Below, in pieces: positions 48,901 through 60,822 of a stretch of DNA of 64,000 bases. Position numbers and translations under genes: made by a program. Each line of letters begins with the position of its first letter. Positions within the stretch are counted from its first letter, which is position 1. The notes beneath the pieces are model-generated. The model did no database searches, had not been told where the DNA came from, and worked only from the letters and a program-made list of their open reading frames with translations. The DNA comes from Siderastrea siderea (taxonomy: Eukaryota > Cnidaria > Anthozoa > Scleractinia > Rhizangiidae), in assembly GCA_964030785.1 (NCBI GenBank), contig OZ034971.1, positions 43,673,304 to 43,737,303 of the forward strand. Direction: 5' to 3'.

Positions 48901-51810
48901 CTTCTTATGTGCGCGATTCTCTCCGATCCACGTCTGAAATCCCGACCAAATTAATCTCATGAGAGCTTCATACATGAGCTTATGGAATCTCACGGCACGA
49001 TTATATCTATGGCCATCCAAAACCCCAGAAACAGATCCCTCTGCAATCACACCTGTCTCTACACAAATGTCCCTCAACCCGGCATCCTGAAATCTCTTTC
49101 CTATGATTCCTAGCAGAGTGCAAATGGTGTGGAACACTCCCATCCTTAAAATCAAGGTGCTGAACTTCTCCTTATGCTTCCATTTGATTTCTGTGGCTTT
49201 TGCATACAACGCCTGGTCAAAAACGACTACTATGCTCTGAAGTTTAAGACTGTTCTTTATCTTTAGTGACTGGTTCAGGACTTCGTAGACGGTTGACAAA
49301 TCAGTGGCAGGCGCGTCGATAGTTGGTAGATATCCTATGCTGTCTTTGGAGACTTCCACCTCACTGCGTACAGCAATGTTAAACCCGGTCCAACCGCTGA
49401 CTTTCTGCTTCTCAGCGGCATGAAGCCGCACTAGTATCCAAAGCAAGTTCTTTTTCCGTGAATTTGCTTCTATTTCGGATGACGTGACTTCTACAAATGT
49501 TCTCGGGGGAGGACCACAGCGCTCTCCTGCATTATAGACAGGAAGGTCGGTGTCATTTAGCACTTCTACACTTCTTTGCTTGGTTTTTGCTACGTTGGGT
49601 GCAACTTCATCTGGAGGAAGGTGTGGACCATAATGTCTGGCTTGTATGGCAATGCCGTTCACCCTATGAGAAGTACCTTTGCCAGATAGGGTTTCTTCCA
49701 ATCGGTCAATGTTGTCCCAGGCGAGCGTCGTGCTAATGTAGGGCTGAATATTGTCAGGTAAAGGAACAGCATTTTCTGGCGTCGATGCCAGTTTTTGTAG
49801 ACACAAGGCGGTGTTCAATTCTTCAATCTGTGAGTAGGCTATCCCGTGTCCACAGCGATTTATCATTTGAATGAGCTCGACGTTATTGGTGAGTGATTTA
49901 ACAGCGTAGGGCAATAGTATATGCTTAGGTGGCTTCTGCTGTCCCCCGCTTACAGTGAAAATCATATCCTGTCCAATAGAGTTCATAAGACGTTGTACTC
50001 TTGGTTGACAAGACTCTTGTGAATTCGCTGTGTTTCCAGTTAAAAGAGTACATAAAAACGCTCTGACTTCATCTGGAAATTTAATCGCACTTTCAGTAAG
50101 CTCAGACGGTTGTGGAGGCCATGACATTTTGTGCTCGTTAGAGCGTATTGCTTTTCGAATGTCCAGGGCAACTCTTTGAATATTCTCAATTTTTGAAAGT
50201 TCACTTGTGCACTGTTGCTCTTGTGATAGCTGTGCTACTTCCTTGGCCAGCTGAAGTTTTGAGAGATTCTCTGGAATAATGAACAGCCTGTTATTATCTA
50301 GCAAATCTTCAAAGTGCAGTAATCCTCCGAATTCTGATTCAAGCTTTCTACGAAAATGTGTTTTGGTTGACTCCTTAATTTCTTTTGCTCCCAAGTCCTG
50401 CATAAACGACAGCAGAGTATTTGTTAAGTCGGTCATTTTCACTAATTTAGGCTTCTCCAGTATACTAGACCTAACATGGTCAAAAAGCATTTCATACGCC
50501 TTAGACTCGAGGCGTGCGTACTCTTCATCTGACGATGCTGCAGTTGTTTCATTAGAGGTTCCGCTGTGTAAGTGTGGCCGAGTGTAATCCCTGTAACAAG
50601 ATTTGTGATAGCAGGCCTCAGCCGCGACTAATTCTCGTGATACTATAGCTAAGATCCTGCTATCATTATTAACTATAGCGATTCTCCTTACAGTTTCATC
50701 AGCACGCAGTTCCGAACATTGAATCAATACCTCTCGACTTCTACTTCCTCTTGGGTATTTGCTATTCTTTCTGTAAAATATGCAAACGCGTTCGTACGTT
50801 GTGCTCGTGCTGGGTGCACCTCGGATAGAAAATCTCCTGTCTACGGCATCAGAGTCACTGGCATCGTCCTCGGTCTTCTTACACTCTTTAGAAATTTTAT
50901 CCAAATCCCTTTTCAGAGTAAAAATGCTCCGACATTTTCTATGATACAAAACGTTGGGAATTTCACCATCCTTCAAAGTTTTAGAAACGTCCAGTAGTGG
51001 TTTGTGATCCCGAATTTCGGCAGCTCGCAAAAGTGTTGCCCACGATTCAGTGTTTTGCGGGGATGTCAGCTCTCTAGAATTATCGTTGCTACAGTGTATA
51101 ATACACCTTCTTTCTCCACATGGACGTTTCCTTAGGCCCCCAAGATCATCGTTTTCTGTTCTTTTTTCCCCTCCTAATCGTTTGAACATAGAATGACCAA
51201 AGCGTCTTTCAGTTAATATTTTCGAACTACTCAAGTTGAACATTCTAGAAGGTCTGTAAGTTTAGATGTTTTTCGTTGAAATTATCATCAAATGTGCTCT
51301 ATTTTCCAAATAAAAAACTACTTAAAGCACTTATTGGTATATTTAACCAGAAAAAATGTTTATATTAAAGATCGGAAGGTTTTTAAACCCAATAAAACCG
51401 GAAAGCAAAAGTACGAACTTACCAGACGCATGAGCCGCCATCTTGGATTTTCCCATGATTCCTAGCGATTTCCAAAGATAACTATTTGCTGAATTTTATA
51501 TCTTAGATAAGCCATTTCGAAAACATGAGACCCCAAAAATAACAAGAGCAATGCCATGTATTTATTATTTAAGGAAAGGGTGCAAAGGAATATCGATAAA
51601 CGAATTTAAATATATGATTTGTTTTAAGCCTCGTTCTCACGTTTGGGCGCCATTTTGGAAAAAAAAGCATTGAAAATTATACCTTAAAGCTACTCCTGTG
51701 CGATTGCTATCATTCAAATATTGAAACACCTTCGCCCAAGCTTTAAAATGATACCACTCACAATTTGTCCCTCGAGGTGGTAAGAACTCAGTGGCCTGGC
51801 CCATGGACTA
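45948..51810. mobile_element. 5.86-kb inverted-repeat transposon carrying a 1,382-codon ORF
   Basis: The left end TAGTCCATGGGCCA is mirrored at 51797-51810. Similarity continues inwards, imperfectly, for about 130-150 bp: TTCTTACCAC, GAGGGACAAAT, TATCATT and TGATAGCAAT...GAGTAGCTT occur in the same order from both ends. AAC flanks both ends (45945-45947 and 51811-51813), which would be a 3-bp target duplication; TA could be counted instead. The interior is almost filled by one long minus-strand gene. I cannot assign a known DNA-transposon superfamily. Confidence 0.7.
46461..51243 (-). pseudogene. Large cnidarian-type transposon protein, one stop and one frameshift
   Basis: The main frame (47095-51243) encodes 1,382 residues. 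Zinc-like pairs lie near the N-terminus (YHRKCRSIFT; CYHKSCYRDYTR). A long middle has no known domain. A C-terminal part with QEEADTRILLHA and SSEDTDVFVL suggests a PIN/FEN-like acidic metal site. After TGA at 47095-47097 the same frame goes on as LIGLHAYTGCDSVSAFAGKG, then a frameshift near 46850 leads to a cysteine-rich tail (PPCADCLRKH ... CSRICKLPGCTC). I know this protein type as an intron-poor family common in corals and anemones with unassigned function. The zinc ends plus nuclease-like core fit a transposase, by inference. Confidence 0.65.
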
Positions 51811-51974
51811 AACGTTACGTCGTCCTCTTGTCATTTTCAACATCTCATTTCTCATCTTCTTCTAATTTTCAAACTGTAACATTTTCTTCCACAAAAGGGA
51901 GACAGATGAAGAGAATCTTTATCATCTTTAAATTCCGAATTAACGCGAATCGGTTTTTCAAACAACCAAGTCTG

Positions 51975-52215
51975 CACCACCACTAGCGTGGCCGATTGGA
52001 CTCGCAACCCGTAGGTCCCGAGTTCGAGTCCCGCTCCGCCCACTGGTTGGATTAATTGTTTCTCGGTTTGTCTCCCGCCAGTTGGGGTCTTTAACCTTCA
52101 TGATTATTTCAGTGACGTGCCTATCAACTAGCTGTATGATTTTTGTTTGCTTTTGTTTTTATTAAGCCACTAGACATTGTGAGCCGTTGTTTTAACACGG
52201 TAAATTTGCAAATAA
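51975..52215 (+). mobile_element. tRNA-derived SINE fragment
   Basis: GCGTGGCCGATTGGA resembles an A box, and GAGTTCGAGTCCCGCTCCGC resembles a T arm with B box, at about 51988-52040. A non-tRNA tail follows, ending in AAATAAAATAA near 52211. Acceptor pairing is poor, so it is a SINE-type derivative rather than a tRNA gene. Confidence 0.5.
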
Positions 52216-52893
52216 AATAACGGTTTGGGATCCAAATAGGTGGCCACTGGTCGCATTCATCCTTTAATCCCCAGTATCATTATACAAATTCTCCTTAGTG
52301 GTCTCCATAAATTTTGCTGAGTACTAGTTGAGAGAACTTGTTCAAACATCAAGACAATTCATCTTTGGTGATGACTGCCTTAATTCTCCTCACCTTTAAG
52401 TGCTATAATGCACTGATATGATGAGGTGAAATTTGATACTGATCACCATTGGGGCTCAAAGGGTTCACGAGGTAGACGGAAGTACAGACAAAAAAGGGAC
52501 TAAGTCCGGCTTGTTTGGGCAAAACAAAATGTCGCAATAACGAGTTCTTATATCAACGGGATGGTTTCATGGCAGACTCTCCCTTTAGTAAGTCCGAAAA
52601 GCGTTAGAGCATCAGTGTATGGTGTAACTGGCACCCACAAATGACGAATACGCATTCTTTTGACAGCTCGTTTTTTGTTGGAGACAAAAGAGATCTTTAG
52701 ATGACTGCAAAATGCGCGCTGTATGGTAGTACATGATACTAAAGAGATGTTCAGATCACTGTAAAACACGCCTGCGGAATATGTGCGTGTCATTCACGCG
52801 CGCTTTGTTCGAAAGAAGCAGAATGAACAACTTGAAGCAAGGCTAAAATGATGATTAAATGGTGACGAAAGTACGTGAATTATTTAGGAGAGA
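52216..52893. other. Intergenic DNA between transposon and gene B, no gene seen
   Basis: I looked here for the missing first exons of copy C and found no convincing match. No other gene supported. Confidence 0.4.
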
Positions 52894-53539
52894 TCACCCT
52901 CTTGTGCTAGACACGATCAACTCTCTATAATGATGAGGAGGAGGAACGATTACTACTGGGACACGAGTGTGATGCACACAATATTGAGTGACACTGCCAA
53001 GGTACGTGCGCCGCACTCTTCCTGCACCGCGGGCACCCACAACGACAGCATGCGCCTTGTCATCCTCTGCCAGTTTACAGATCACCTCTCCAGGTCTGTT
53101 GCTTTGCTCCTTGTACAACTTGAAATTCAGCTACAAGAAAATTAATAACACAGTTGATTTAATTGATCAATCAAGTCACTAGAGATTTCACACCATCTAC
53201 TGACCACAGACTGTTTACTAGACTCTAATGATGACTTCTTTAAAGGTTGTTGATACTACAGTCATTGCCGTATTAAGAAGTAGATATAAAGGTATTAATA
53301 ATATAAACATGAAAAAATTCGCGTGGAGGAAGTGCCGGAAGATCTTACTGCAGACAGGAAGTGAGCACTTGACGCGGATTTGACACTTTATTTACTGATT
53401 GGCTGATGAAGATCAGCTGATAATGCCACGAACTCAAAGCGGTTCGTTTAATAATCATAATCCAGAATATCGATGTGTAATTTGCACTGGTGTTACACTT
53501 TTTGCACTGGTGTTACACTTTTTGCACTGGTGTTACAAC

Positions 53540-53570
<31 letters not shown>

Positions 53571-56500
53571 GAGTAATTTTTTCATGTACATTATTAATAA
53601 AATAACTTGAAGTTATTTTGTGCTAGCGGTTTGCAAAGCTTCTACTGCTTTCTCTTTTTCGAATATCTCTTCTTTTCTTTTCGTCTTCATTTTATTGGGC
53701 TATTTAGTGGTTTTTGTGATATTTCTAGTTATGCTGAATAAATTTGAGAAACAGTTTTGTCCTGCATTGACATTTTTATGTATTTCAATAAAAAATCCAC
53801 TTTACAAACCCCCAGTTGTCTGCATTTGTTTCCATAAGCCTCCAACAGTTCTTTTGTTTCTTTCGCACTTTTATCCACTGCATTCTGCATTTCTTCATAA
53901 TACCAATACCCATCTGCAGGAGCAAAATAAAAGCTACAATGTTATGGTCAAGTCAAGTCAACTGTCAATGATCCGGTCTAAAATACGGTAGTAGAGAGTA
54001 GAGCGGTTTTCAACTGAGTGTCGTAAGATCAAAACCAAGGTAATTACACTGACCAATCAGAAGAGACACGAGCAGCACAATGAACCAATCAGAACTTGTA
54101 GTAAAACGGTAAATAGGGAGTTTAAGCAACCACGACGGCGACGGCAACGAGAACGTCAAAATGAAAAGGCTTTAATGAGCAAAACAATGACTCTACACGT
54201 GCGTTAGACATTCTGATACAATTCTTTGCTGTCCTCTGCAAAACAACAACGTGAAATGACCAGTTTTAAGGTTTTTTGGAGAACGGGAACACACGACGGT
54301 GAATCTTTCTCTCTCTTCCTGAACTTGGGCGCCGTCCCTACGAATTCAGTTCCCAGACAGTTCGGCCACATTAGACAAATTAAACGAGTTGGAATAATCG
54401 CGAAGAATAATAAAAGAATCGAAAACCACAATTTCAATGACGTTTTCCTTTGCGTTGCCGTCGTCGTTGCTTAAAGTCCCTAATGAAACCGGCGTTACGC
54501 GCGGCAAAACGCGTGCGATCAAATCACGATTGGTTTTGGTTTAACTTCTGATTGGTTGAGAAAGTGGCGCGAGCTTTTCTAACCCATCGGAGAGCGAAGT
54601 AAACACGATATTATCTTACAACATTCAACTGAAAACTGCTCTAATGAGTGTCGTAAAACGAAACCAAGGTAATTACTCTAACCAATCAGAAAAGACACAA
54701 CACAGTGAACAATCAGAACTCATAGCAAAAATGATAATGTCACTAAATTTCGCTTCAGAGCAAGATGGCTCACCAGAAGATCGAATTTTTCTTTCTATAT
54801 AACACATAAAGGTTTATCAGACCATAAAGCTACGTAAAACTGAAAATGATACGCCAAAATAATGGATCAGCGAGAATAAGAACACTTGATTCATGCTCTT
54901 CGATGTAGCCATCTTTTCACACGACAGCTTCTAAATTTAGCCGCAGGCGGGCTGGCCCGCCTCATGTAATACCGGGCTGAGCCGTCATCTCGGCAGACAG
55001 AGTCAGCCCTTCTACCGGGCATGCCCGGCTCATGTAATCGGTCTCTTAAAGAGGCTGTTCTGCACCACTAGCGAACTTAATGCCGCTTGTTGGTTGGCCT
55101 TCGCTTTGACGACTGCTCCACGAAAGTGCGCGCGAAAACCTCTGGGGAACGAAGAATTGATAAGTTACGAGACACACTACAGGAAACATTCATCTCCAAA
55201 CATTTTGCAGTTAGCACAGCTCGTGAACATAACCTTCACAACGGTTGTTCAAAAACAAGATCTATTTACTTACAAGAAGCGTATGGAGCGGCTGAGACGG
55301 TTGGAAGCTCTCTGGCGTGTATGATAAGTAAAATGTCTCTCACTTTATCACACATGTTCTTGACATACCCTGGAAGAAAGGTAATGAAATAAACAAACTG
55401 CATACTGCAACACAATTCGAATTGCTAGTTACATTATTTTACAAAATTGATTCTAGTTTAGTCTGATAGTCACACGGTCGGGACAATCCACCAAACCCTG
55501 GTCTTGCATTAGGGACGCACAGTTAACCTTTCACTCCCAAGAGTGCCTAAAATCAAAATTCAGACAAATTGCCAAATTTCATTTGGTAAAAAACTTGAAT
55601 ATAAATAGTACCATGTGAAAGTACTGCTGACGAGGTTTCGTTTGAATGGTCACACCATGGGTTTTCATCCACAGACTCAGAAGTTAGAATCACCTTAACT
55701 GATGTCTCCATAACTGACTCTGGGAATGAAAGGGTTAACGCAAGCAAAAGCATACCATAAGGCAGGTCTAGTAAAAACAAAAGTAACGCATTAGTATAAG
55801 CAAGCACTGAAGAGGAGCAAACAGCTGACCTCGACTTCTTATTTGGTTTTCAGACTAGCTGACACAGAGAAACAAGCATTTATAAACGCAGCTTCAAGGA
55901 AAAAGAAACGGTTTGATCCTTGCGATTACTCTTCTGCTTTCGTGGAGCCCGTTTTCATGTTGATATAGGCCTGGTGCTATTAATACTTGCACTTGTGTCT
56001 GTAGTAAAAACTGAGCATTAGCAATTTGCACTCACTGGCTTAAATGGCAACAATTTCATTCACACTAACAGTGCTAGTACTCAAAACGCGGCCAACTTGC
56101 AGATGTTTGTTCCGCGGCATGGAAGGAAAATGCCGTTACAGTTCGTTGTTGGTAGATGAGTTTTCTTTCAATTTTCCCATTATTTGTTGAAATCGAGTTG
56201 AAAATTTGCATTTTTTAAATTTATTAATTAATCTGTTGTTTCTGTCCGGCGCCGTTATACGTTTCAGTAACACCCCTTCTGTTGAATTTTGGGAATTGAG
56301 GGGAAGAAATCTTCCTTCCTTTTTACGTGTTCTGAATATATGACGTATTTGCCCATATGATATATCACATATGTATTACACATGATATATTACAGATCAT
56401 TTTGTTACCACCCATTTCGCTATTCAAACAGTTCTGAACTGGACATTTGCTATAAGAGCATGAGATACTCATCGAGAGAGTTAATAAGATTTATAGCCAG

Positions 56501-58019
56501 ATTGCAGAAAATTACGGACAAAAGACTTGACTGGGAGACAAAAAACTACAAAGATTTAAACATATACACTTTGTATACTCAATTTCAAAGACACCAATGA
56601 GCCAAACAGTTTTTTCTTGTTTAAAGGCGAAAGCCTTTTTTCTCCCAGTTAGTGTCAATAGGTTGCTTTTTCTTTTGTGTGCAATAAACGTGACTTGACT
56701 TGACAGCGTAGAAAAACAGAATATCATTCAGACCAGCAAAACTTGGACAGTATTTAAGAAGAAATGTAGAACAGAGTTCCATAGTCTCGCAACGATTGTG
56801 GCAACCGGGAAGACGGCGTATTTTTTAATTTCTTCGTACAACTTGTGTCGCAATTCTGATGCGAGACAAGTTGCACGAAACATGCATTGCCTGCTGTGTC
56901 ACGCCATACTGAGCCTTCAATACGGTATTTCAGGTATTGATATCTTTACGCTCAAAAAATAAACGCTAACATTTTCCTGAAATCAATCAGGCAGATATTG
57001 TGGTCATAACTGGTCGTAGTCTATGTAAAAAAAAGAGCACTACTAAAAGTAAATGATATTAATAAAACGATGTCCAATTCCTGTCACGCATGTACTCGTG
57101 CATGCCCTCGACGTACGTGACCGAAAAAGTGCCACTTGTACTTCGCCTTTTGCCCATTGGGACGGCAATACCAAAATAAACAACGAAGAAATTGACAACA
57201 GAAAGGCAATAAACAGGCAGATGCATTAACGTTCTTCTTCAACTTGTGCTTTGACTTCTCATTTTGCAGCGGCTTTTTTCTTGGGTCGTTTCTGGCACGA
57301 GTGTTTTTTTAACCCATCAGTTGTATGAAAGCGCGTTTACACTAAGCATCCAGTCCTCGAAGTTAAAGTCGTAAAGATTGGAATTGGTTGCTCTGTTCAA
57401 CTTACTGCTTAATCTAACGTAGAATGGATTTTTTTCTCTTTGTTTAGTCTTGCCAGGAACATTAAATTCGCAATTCTTCGCCGGTTGCAGGGAGTAGAGT
57501 TTGTAGGCCCCAGGGCCCCTGACATCACTTGAAAACAAAGATATACAAAGATTACACGTGAACGAGAGCACGAATATTGCAAAAGATTTGTTTTCACTTC
57601 CATTAATATTTTAAAGTCTCATCTACACGTCAGCTCATCCTTGTTCTTAAGCAGTCAAGGCTATAATATCCTAAGCGAAATAAGTCTTAGTCAACTTTCG
57701 ACAGAAAAACAATACATTTCTGGAGGTCTTAACTTAGCCTGTTCTCGGATTTTGAGAAGCGAAGAATAATTTTAAAAACAGCCTGCAGACGAATAAGCAA
57801 GCTGTGAACTTTAAAAATGTTAAAGAACTATCACTCACCAATTCAATCAATTGTACCTACCTCTGAGCGCTGTGCACAGGCTACTAAACGCAAAAGCAGT
57901 AAAACATGAAAGTGAGCACACATTGATGTTATCTACTTACAATCAAATGCCCTCTGGCAGTTTTCGCTGGCATCGACTCCTAAAACTACCCTCCTCTGAT
58001 ATATTCCACCATCGGCCAT
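52894..58019 (-). CDS. Universal stress protein gene B (UspA family), four exons
   Basis: Predicted minus-strand exons: 57941-58019 (start MADGGIYQRRVVLGVDASEN), 55274-55369, 53810-53913 and 52894-53130, all with AG/GT borders and kept phase, giving about 171 aa. The third exon's donor (GTTTGT) is weak. The ATP-binding G-x2-G-x9-G-S is seen as GARGAG ... YLGS. The protein is close to gene A throughout; its C-terminus is nine residues longer. Stress-response ATP-binding protein, presumably cytosolic. Introns contain a 19-bp tandem repeat (53486-53537) and a MITE (54116-54480). Confidence 0.85.
53486..53537. repeat. 19-bp tandem repeat, about three units
   Basis: TTTGCACTGGTGTTACACT repeated three times, the last ending in ACAAC. 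In intron 3 of gene B. Confidence 0.85.
54116..54480. mobile_element. MITE with GGGA(G/C)TTTAAGCAAC ends and TA target
   Basis: GGGAGTTTAAGCAACCACGA at the left is the inverse of TCGTCGTTGCTTAAAGTCCC at the right, each flanked by TA. It is 365 bp and non-coding. A degenerate relative lies at 4160-4335. Confidence 0.8.
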
Positions 58020-58221
58020 TATTCCGCAACTGAACTGCGCAAATTTGGCCACGGATTGAACGAACTGGAGGAACGGTAGGTAAAGGTGTTAGAGAGACAA
58101 AGGGCAGCCTCTGAAAGGCACGCTTCCGTGGCGTTGTGGTTTACTTATATGACATCATTTCCTGGTCCACAGGCTCCTCTCTTCCAAGAGAGTGCGTGGG
58201 AAGCAGGAGCTTGGGATAGTG

Positions 58222-58543
58222 CAACCTCGTCCCCAGGTCCTTCTCCTCGTTCAAAATGGCGGTCGGAAAAACCCCTGGCCAAGGCTGCTAAATGGCTCCA
58301 AAAAATTCTTTAGAATTTCGTCACGCAAACACGATGAAATGTCTTCGTTTCGTTTGAACAACGGTTTCCGATTAAAGAAAACAAACAGAGCCGCCATACG
58401 CTGGAAACAACCTCCGAAAAAGCCATTTCATCATGTGTCACGTGACAAAATACTCCACGATTCTTGGAGTATTTCAGCAGCCTTGGCCAGGGGTTTCTCC
58501 GACCGCCATTTTGAACGAGGAGAAGGCCCTGGGGATGAGGTTG
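58222..58543. mobile_element. 322-bp MITE with 9-bp target duplication
   Basis: CAACCTC(G/A)TCCCCAGG... continues for about 70 bp and is mirrored at the right end. The ends include CTTCTCCTCGTTCAAAATGG and CCCCTGGCCAAGGCTGCT. GGGATAGTG occurs on both sides (58213-58221 and 58544-58552) as a direct repeat. Non-coding; frames crossing it are spurious. Confidence 0.85.
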
Positions 58544-58552
58544 GGGATAGTG

Positions 58553-58978
58553 TGCAGAGCAATGTGGTGGTGTAAAAAACGCAATAGAAAACGAAAAATA
58601 ATAATAAGCAATAAAAATGCTTTGTACTTTAGATCGGACTTTCGGAACGGTCGATGGTTCGACAATCGACGCTGGAAGTGAAAGAAATACAGTACAATCA
58701 CAACGTAGCAAAAAAATCACGAAAAAGTTAAAGGAATCTTTAAGTCGGCGGGATTGCTGTTTTCATTTTGTCGACGAGCGACATTTCTTCTTTTAAGGCT
58801 TCATTCGCGTAACACATTTGATCACTCATTCCAATTCAAGTGGGTAAATTACTATACCTCTCCTAAGTAGCCCTAGCTATGTTTTCGCAGTCAGATTGCA
58901 TTTGTAAAAGTTTCGTTTAGTGAAAAATAACTGTTAGCAATCTACTATACAGAGTAGGGGAAGGATAACAGTATTGAT
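58553..58978. other. Intergenic DNA, no gene seen
   Basis: No gene, RNA or repeat that I can support. Confidence 0.4.
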
Positions 58979-59290
58979 GTCATGGGTGAATTTGTGGGTG
59001 AATGTATGTATGAGATTATGGGGGAGTTCATGGGTAAATTTATGATGAATTTAGGTTACTGGTGACTTTATGGGTGGTGAGCTCATGGATGAGTTTATGG
59101 GTAACTTCATGGGTGCAATCATGGCTGACTTCCTGGGTTAGTTCTCCAGTGAATTTATGGGTGAATTTGTGGGTGAATACGTTGGTGGGTTCAAGGGCGA
59201 GCTTATGCATGAGGTCATGGGTCAATTCATGGATGATGTCATAAGTGAATTAATGTATGATTGTATGTATGAGTACATTGGTGACTTCAT
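58979..59290. repeat. Minisatellite with 12-bp-like units
   Basis: Degenerate repeats of the type (T)TCATGGGTGAAT/ATGGGTGANTT. The resulting frames (Thr-His or Ser-Trp repeats) are by-products of the array. Confidence 0.75.
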
Positions 59291-59886
59291 GGGAGAGTTA
59301 TCCAATTAGAAAAAGGTCGAGGGTTTGACATTCAATTTGCTATTTTACCGAGAAGTCTCCAGTCTTATTTAGTATTCTCCTTAAGCGAAAGGACCACACG
59401 TGACATTGAATGTAAAATGAAGCTTGAAGTTTATTTCAAAAGTTGTAACTTGAAGGGCCAGATATTAAAGTAATTATTCCACACGGTGTAATTATTTCAG
59501 CTTTAGACTTAATCAGGAGCATATCTGACTTGACAAAGAGTCGCCTTTTGGGAACGTAAATCTGAAAAAGAGTTTTCAGTCCCTGTTTTTAACGGTTTGT
59601 CATCGAGGTATGGTCATATGGGGCTAGCAAAACCTTGAATTTTATACATCACTGGTTCTGTCTTCTTCTACTTATCACATGATGCCCACGTTGTGATTCT
59701 GGAAATGGATTCTGGAAATGGATTAAAGAAACGAGAGCTATTTCCACCTTCAACACTGAGAAATGACCAACGTTTAACCGGCAGGCAGATTAGCTGTACA
59801 CGACTTTTGCACAGGTCCATTCTTCAATCTCGTTTCCGGGGCCCTTTCTATTCATCTGGTCCTTTCGCAAAGGATGAAGAGAAATA
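59291..59886. other. Intergenic DNA, no gene seen
   Basis: No supported gene. Confidence 0.4.
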
Positions 59887-60101
59887 GCCTGTTCCAGGCT
59901 CTCAGATAGTAGGGACGGCGCGAAACGCGAAAATAAGACGCGCGGGCTCTGGGGAAAGAGGGGGGCGGTGGCGGGAAAAGGATTGGAAAAGAAAGCCGCT
60001 GCGACAGCCGCTGCTCTGTCCCTCGCACAACCTCCACACGTTTTTCGCGCTCATTTTCTCAATTCGCACTTTCTCCACTATCTCGGGGCCTGAACAGGCT
60101 A
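59887..60101. mobile_element. MITE with TAGCCTGTTCCAGGC ends
   Basis: TAGCCTGTTCCAGGCTC at the left is mirrored by GGGCCTGAACAGGCTA at the right, about 215 bp. Interior includes CGCGAAACGCGAAAA-type words. Non-coding. Confidence 0.65.
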
Positions 60102-60261
60102 GAAGGGAAAGACCTTTGGAACGAGACTTTCCTTTCGTTTTATAAATAAGAACAACAAGAACAGCACCAAAAAGAACAGTCAATGTTTCCTGCAATCAGA
60201 TGTGCGCTTCGAAACAATAGTTGTAACAAAAACTGGCCCCACGGAAACTGGAAGTAAATTT

Positions 60262-60303
60262 ATGATAATGATAATGATGATGATAATGATGATGATGATG
60301 ATC

Positions 60304-60368
<65 letters not shown>
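60262..60368. repeat. (ATGATA)/(AAT)n microsatellite
   Basis: ATGATG/ATAATG units followed by a long AAT array. Confidence 0.9.
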
Positions 60369-60373
<5 letters not shown>

Positions 60374-60375
60374 GT

Positions 60376-60569
60376 AAAGAAGTAAATAAATGTAAAGAAG
60401 ATCCTCGCAGTTATTAACGCAACTTATGCAGTTGCGAAAAGAAAGCCTGAAAAAATCAGGCTTGCCGGGATTCGAACCCTGACCTCTGCGATACCGGTGC
60501 AGCGCTCTAACCAATTGAGCTATCAAGCCAACTGGGAGCTGGTCATTAAATTGGTTCGTAATATACCCG
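60376..60569 (-). mobile_element. tRNA-derived SINE, copy 1
   Basis: On the minus strand a tRNA-like head reads GGCTTGATAGCTCAATTGG, with an anticodon loop containing CCGGTAT and a T arm with GGTTCGAATCC. The acceptor pairs GGCTTG/CAAGCC. A SINE tail follows instead of a normal 3' trailer. The sequence recurs almost exactly at 60629-60822 and, diverged, at 62488-62645. Confidence 0.75.
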
Positions 60570-60628
60570 GGAAAGATGAAGATGAAATTATGAATATGTG
60601 AAATTCATATAATTGAACTGCGGAATGA

Positions 60629-60822
60629 AGAAATAAATGTAAAGAAGATCCTCGCAGTTATTAACGCAACTTATGCAGTTGCGAAAAGAAAGCCTGAAAA
60701 AATCAGGCTTGCCGGGATTCGAACCCTGACCTCTGCGATACCGGTGCAGCGCTCTAACCAATTGAGCTATCAAGCCAACTGGGAGCTGGTCATTAAATTG
60801 GTTCGTAATATACCCGGGAATA
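60629..60822 (-). mobile_element. tRNA-derived SINE, copy 2 (tandem duplicate)
   Basis: Near-identical to copy 1 over about 190 bp, including flanks AAATAAATGTAAAGAAGATC and TATACCCGGGAA, so the block was probably duplicated as a whole rather than inserted twice. Confidence 0.75.

Noticed and set aside
59040..59244. Thr-His and Ser-Trp repeat proteins
   Set aside because: Both frames follow from a 12-bp-like minisatellite.
60376..60569. Genuine tRNA-Thr gene on the minus strand
   Set aside because: The anticodon loop lacks the usual U33, the stem has a mismatch, and the unit recurs with a common tail as a SINE.
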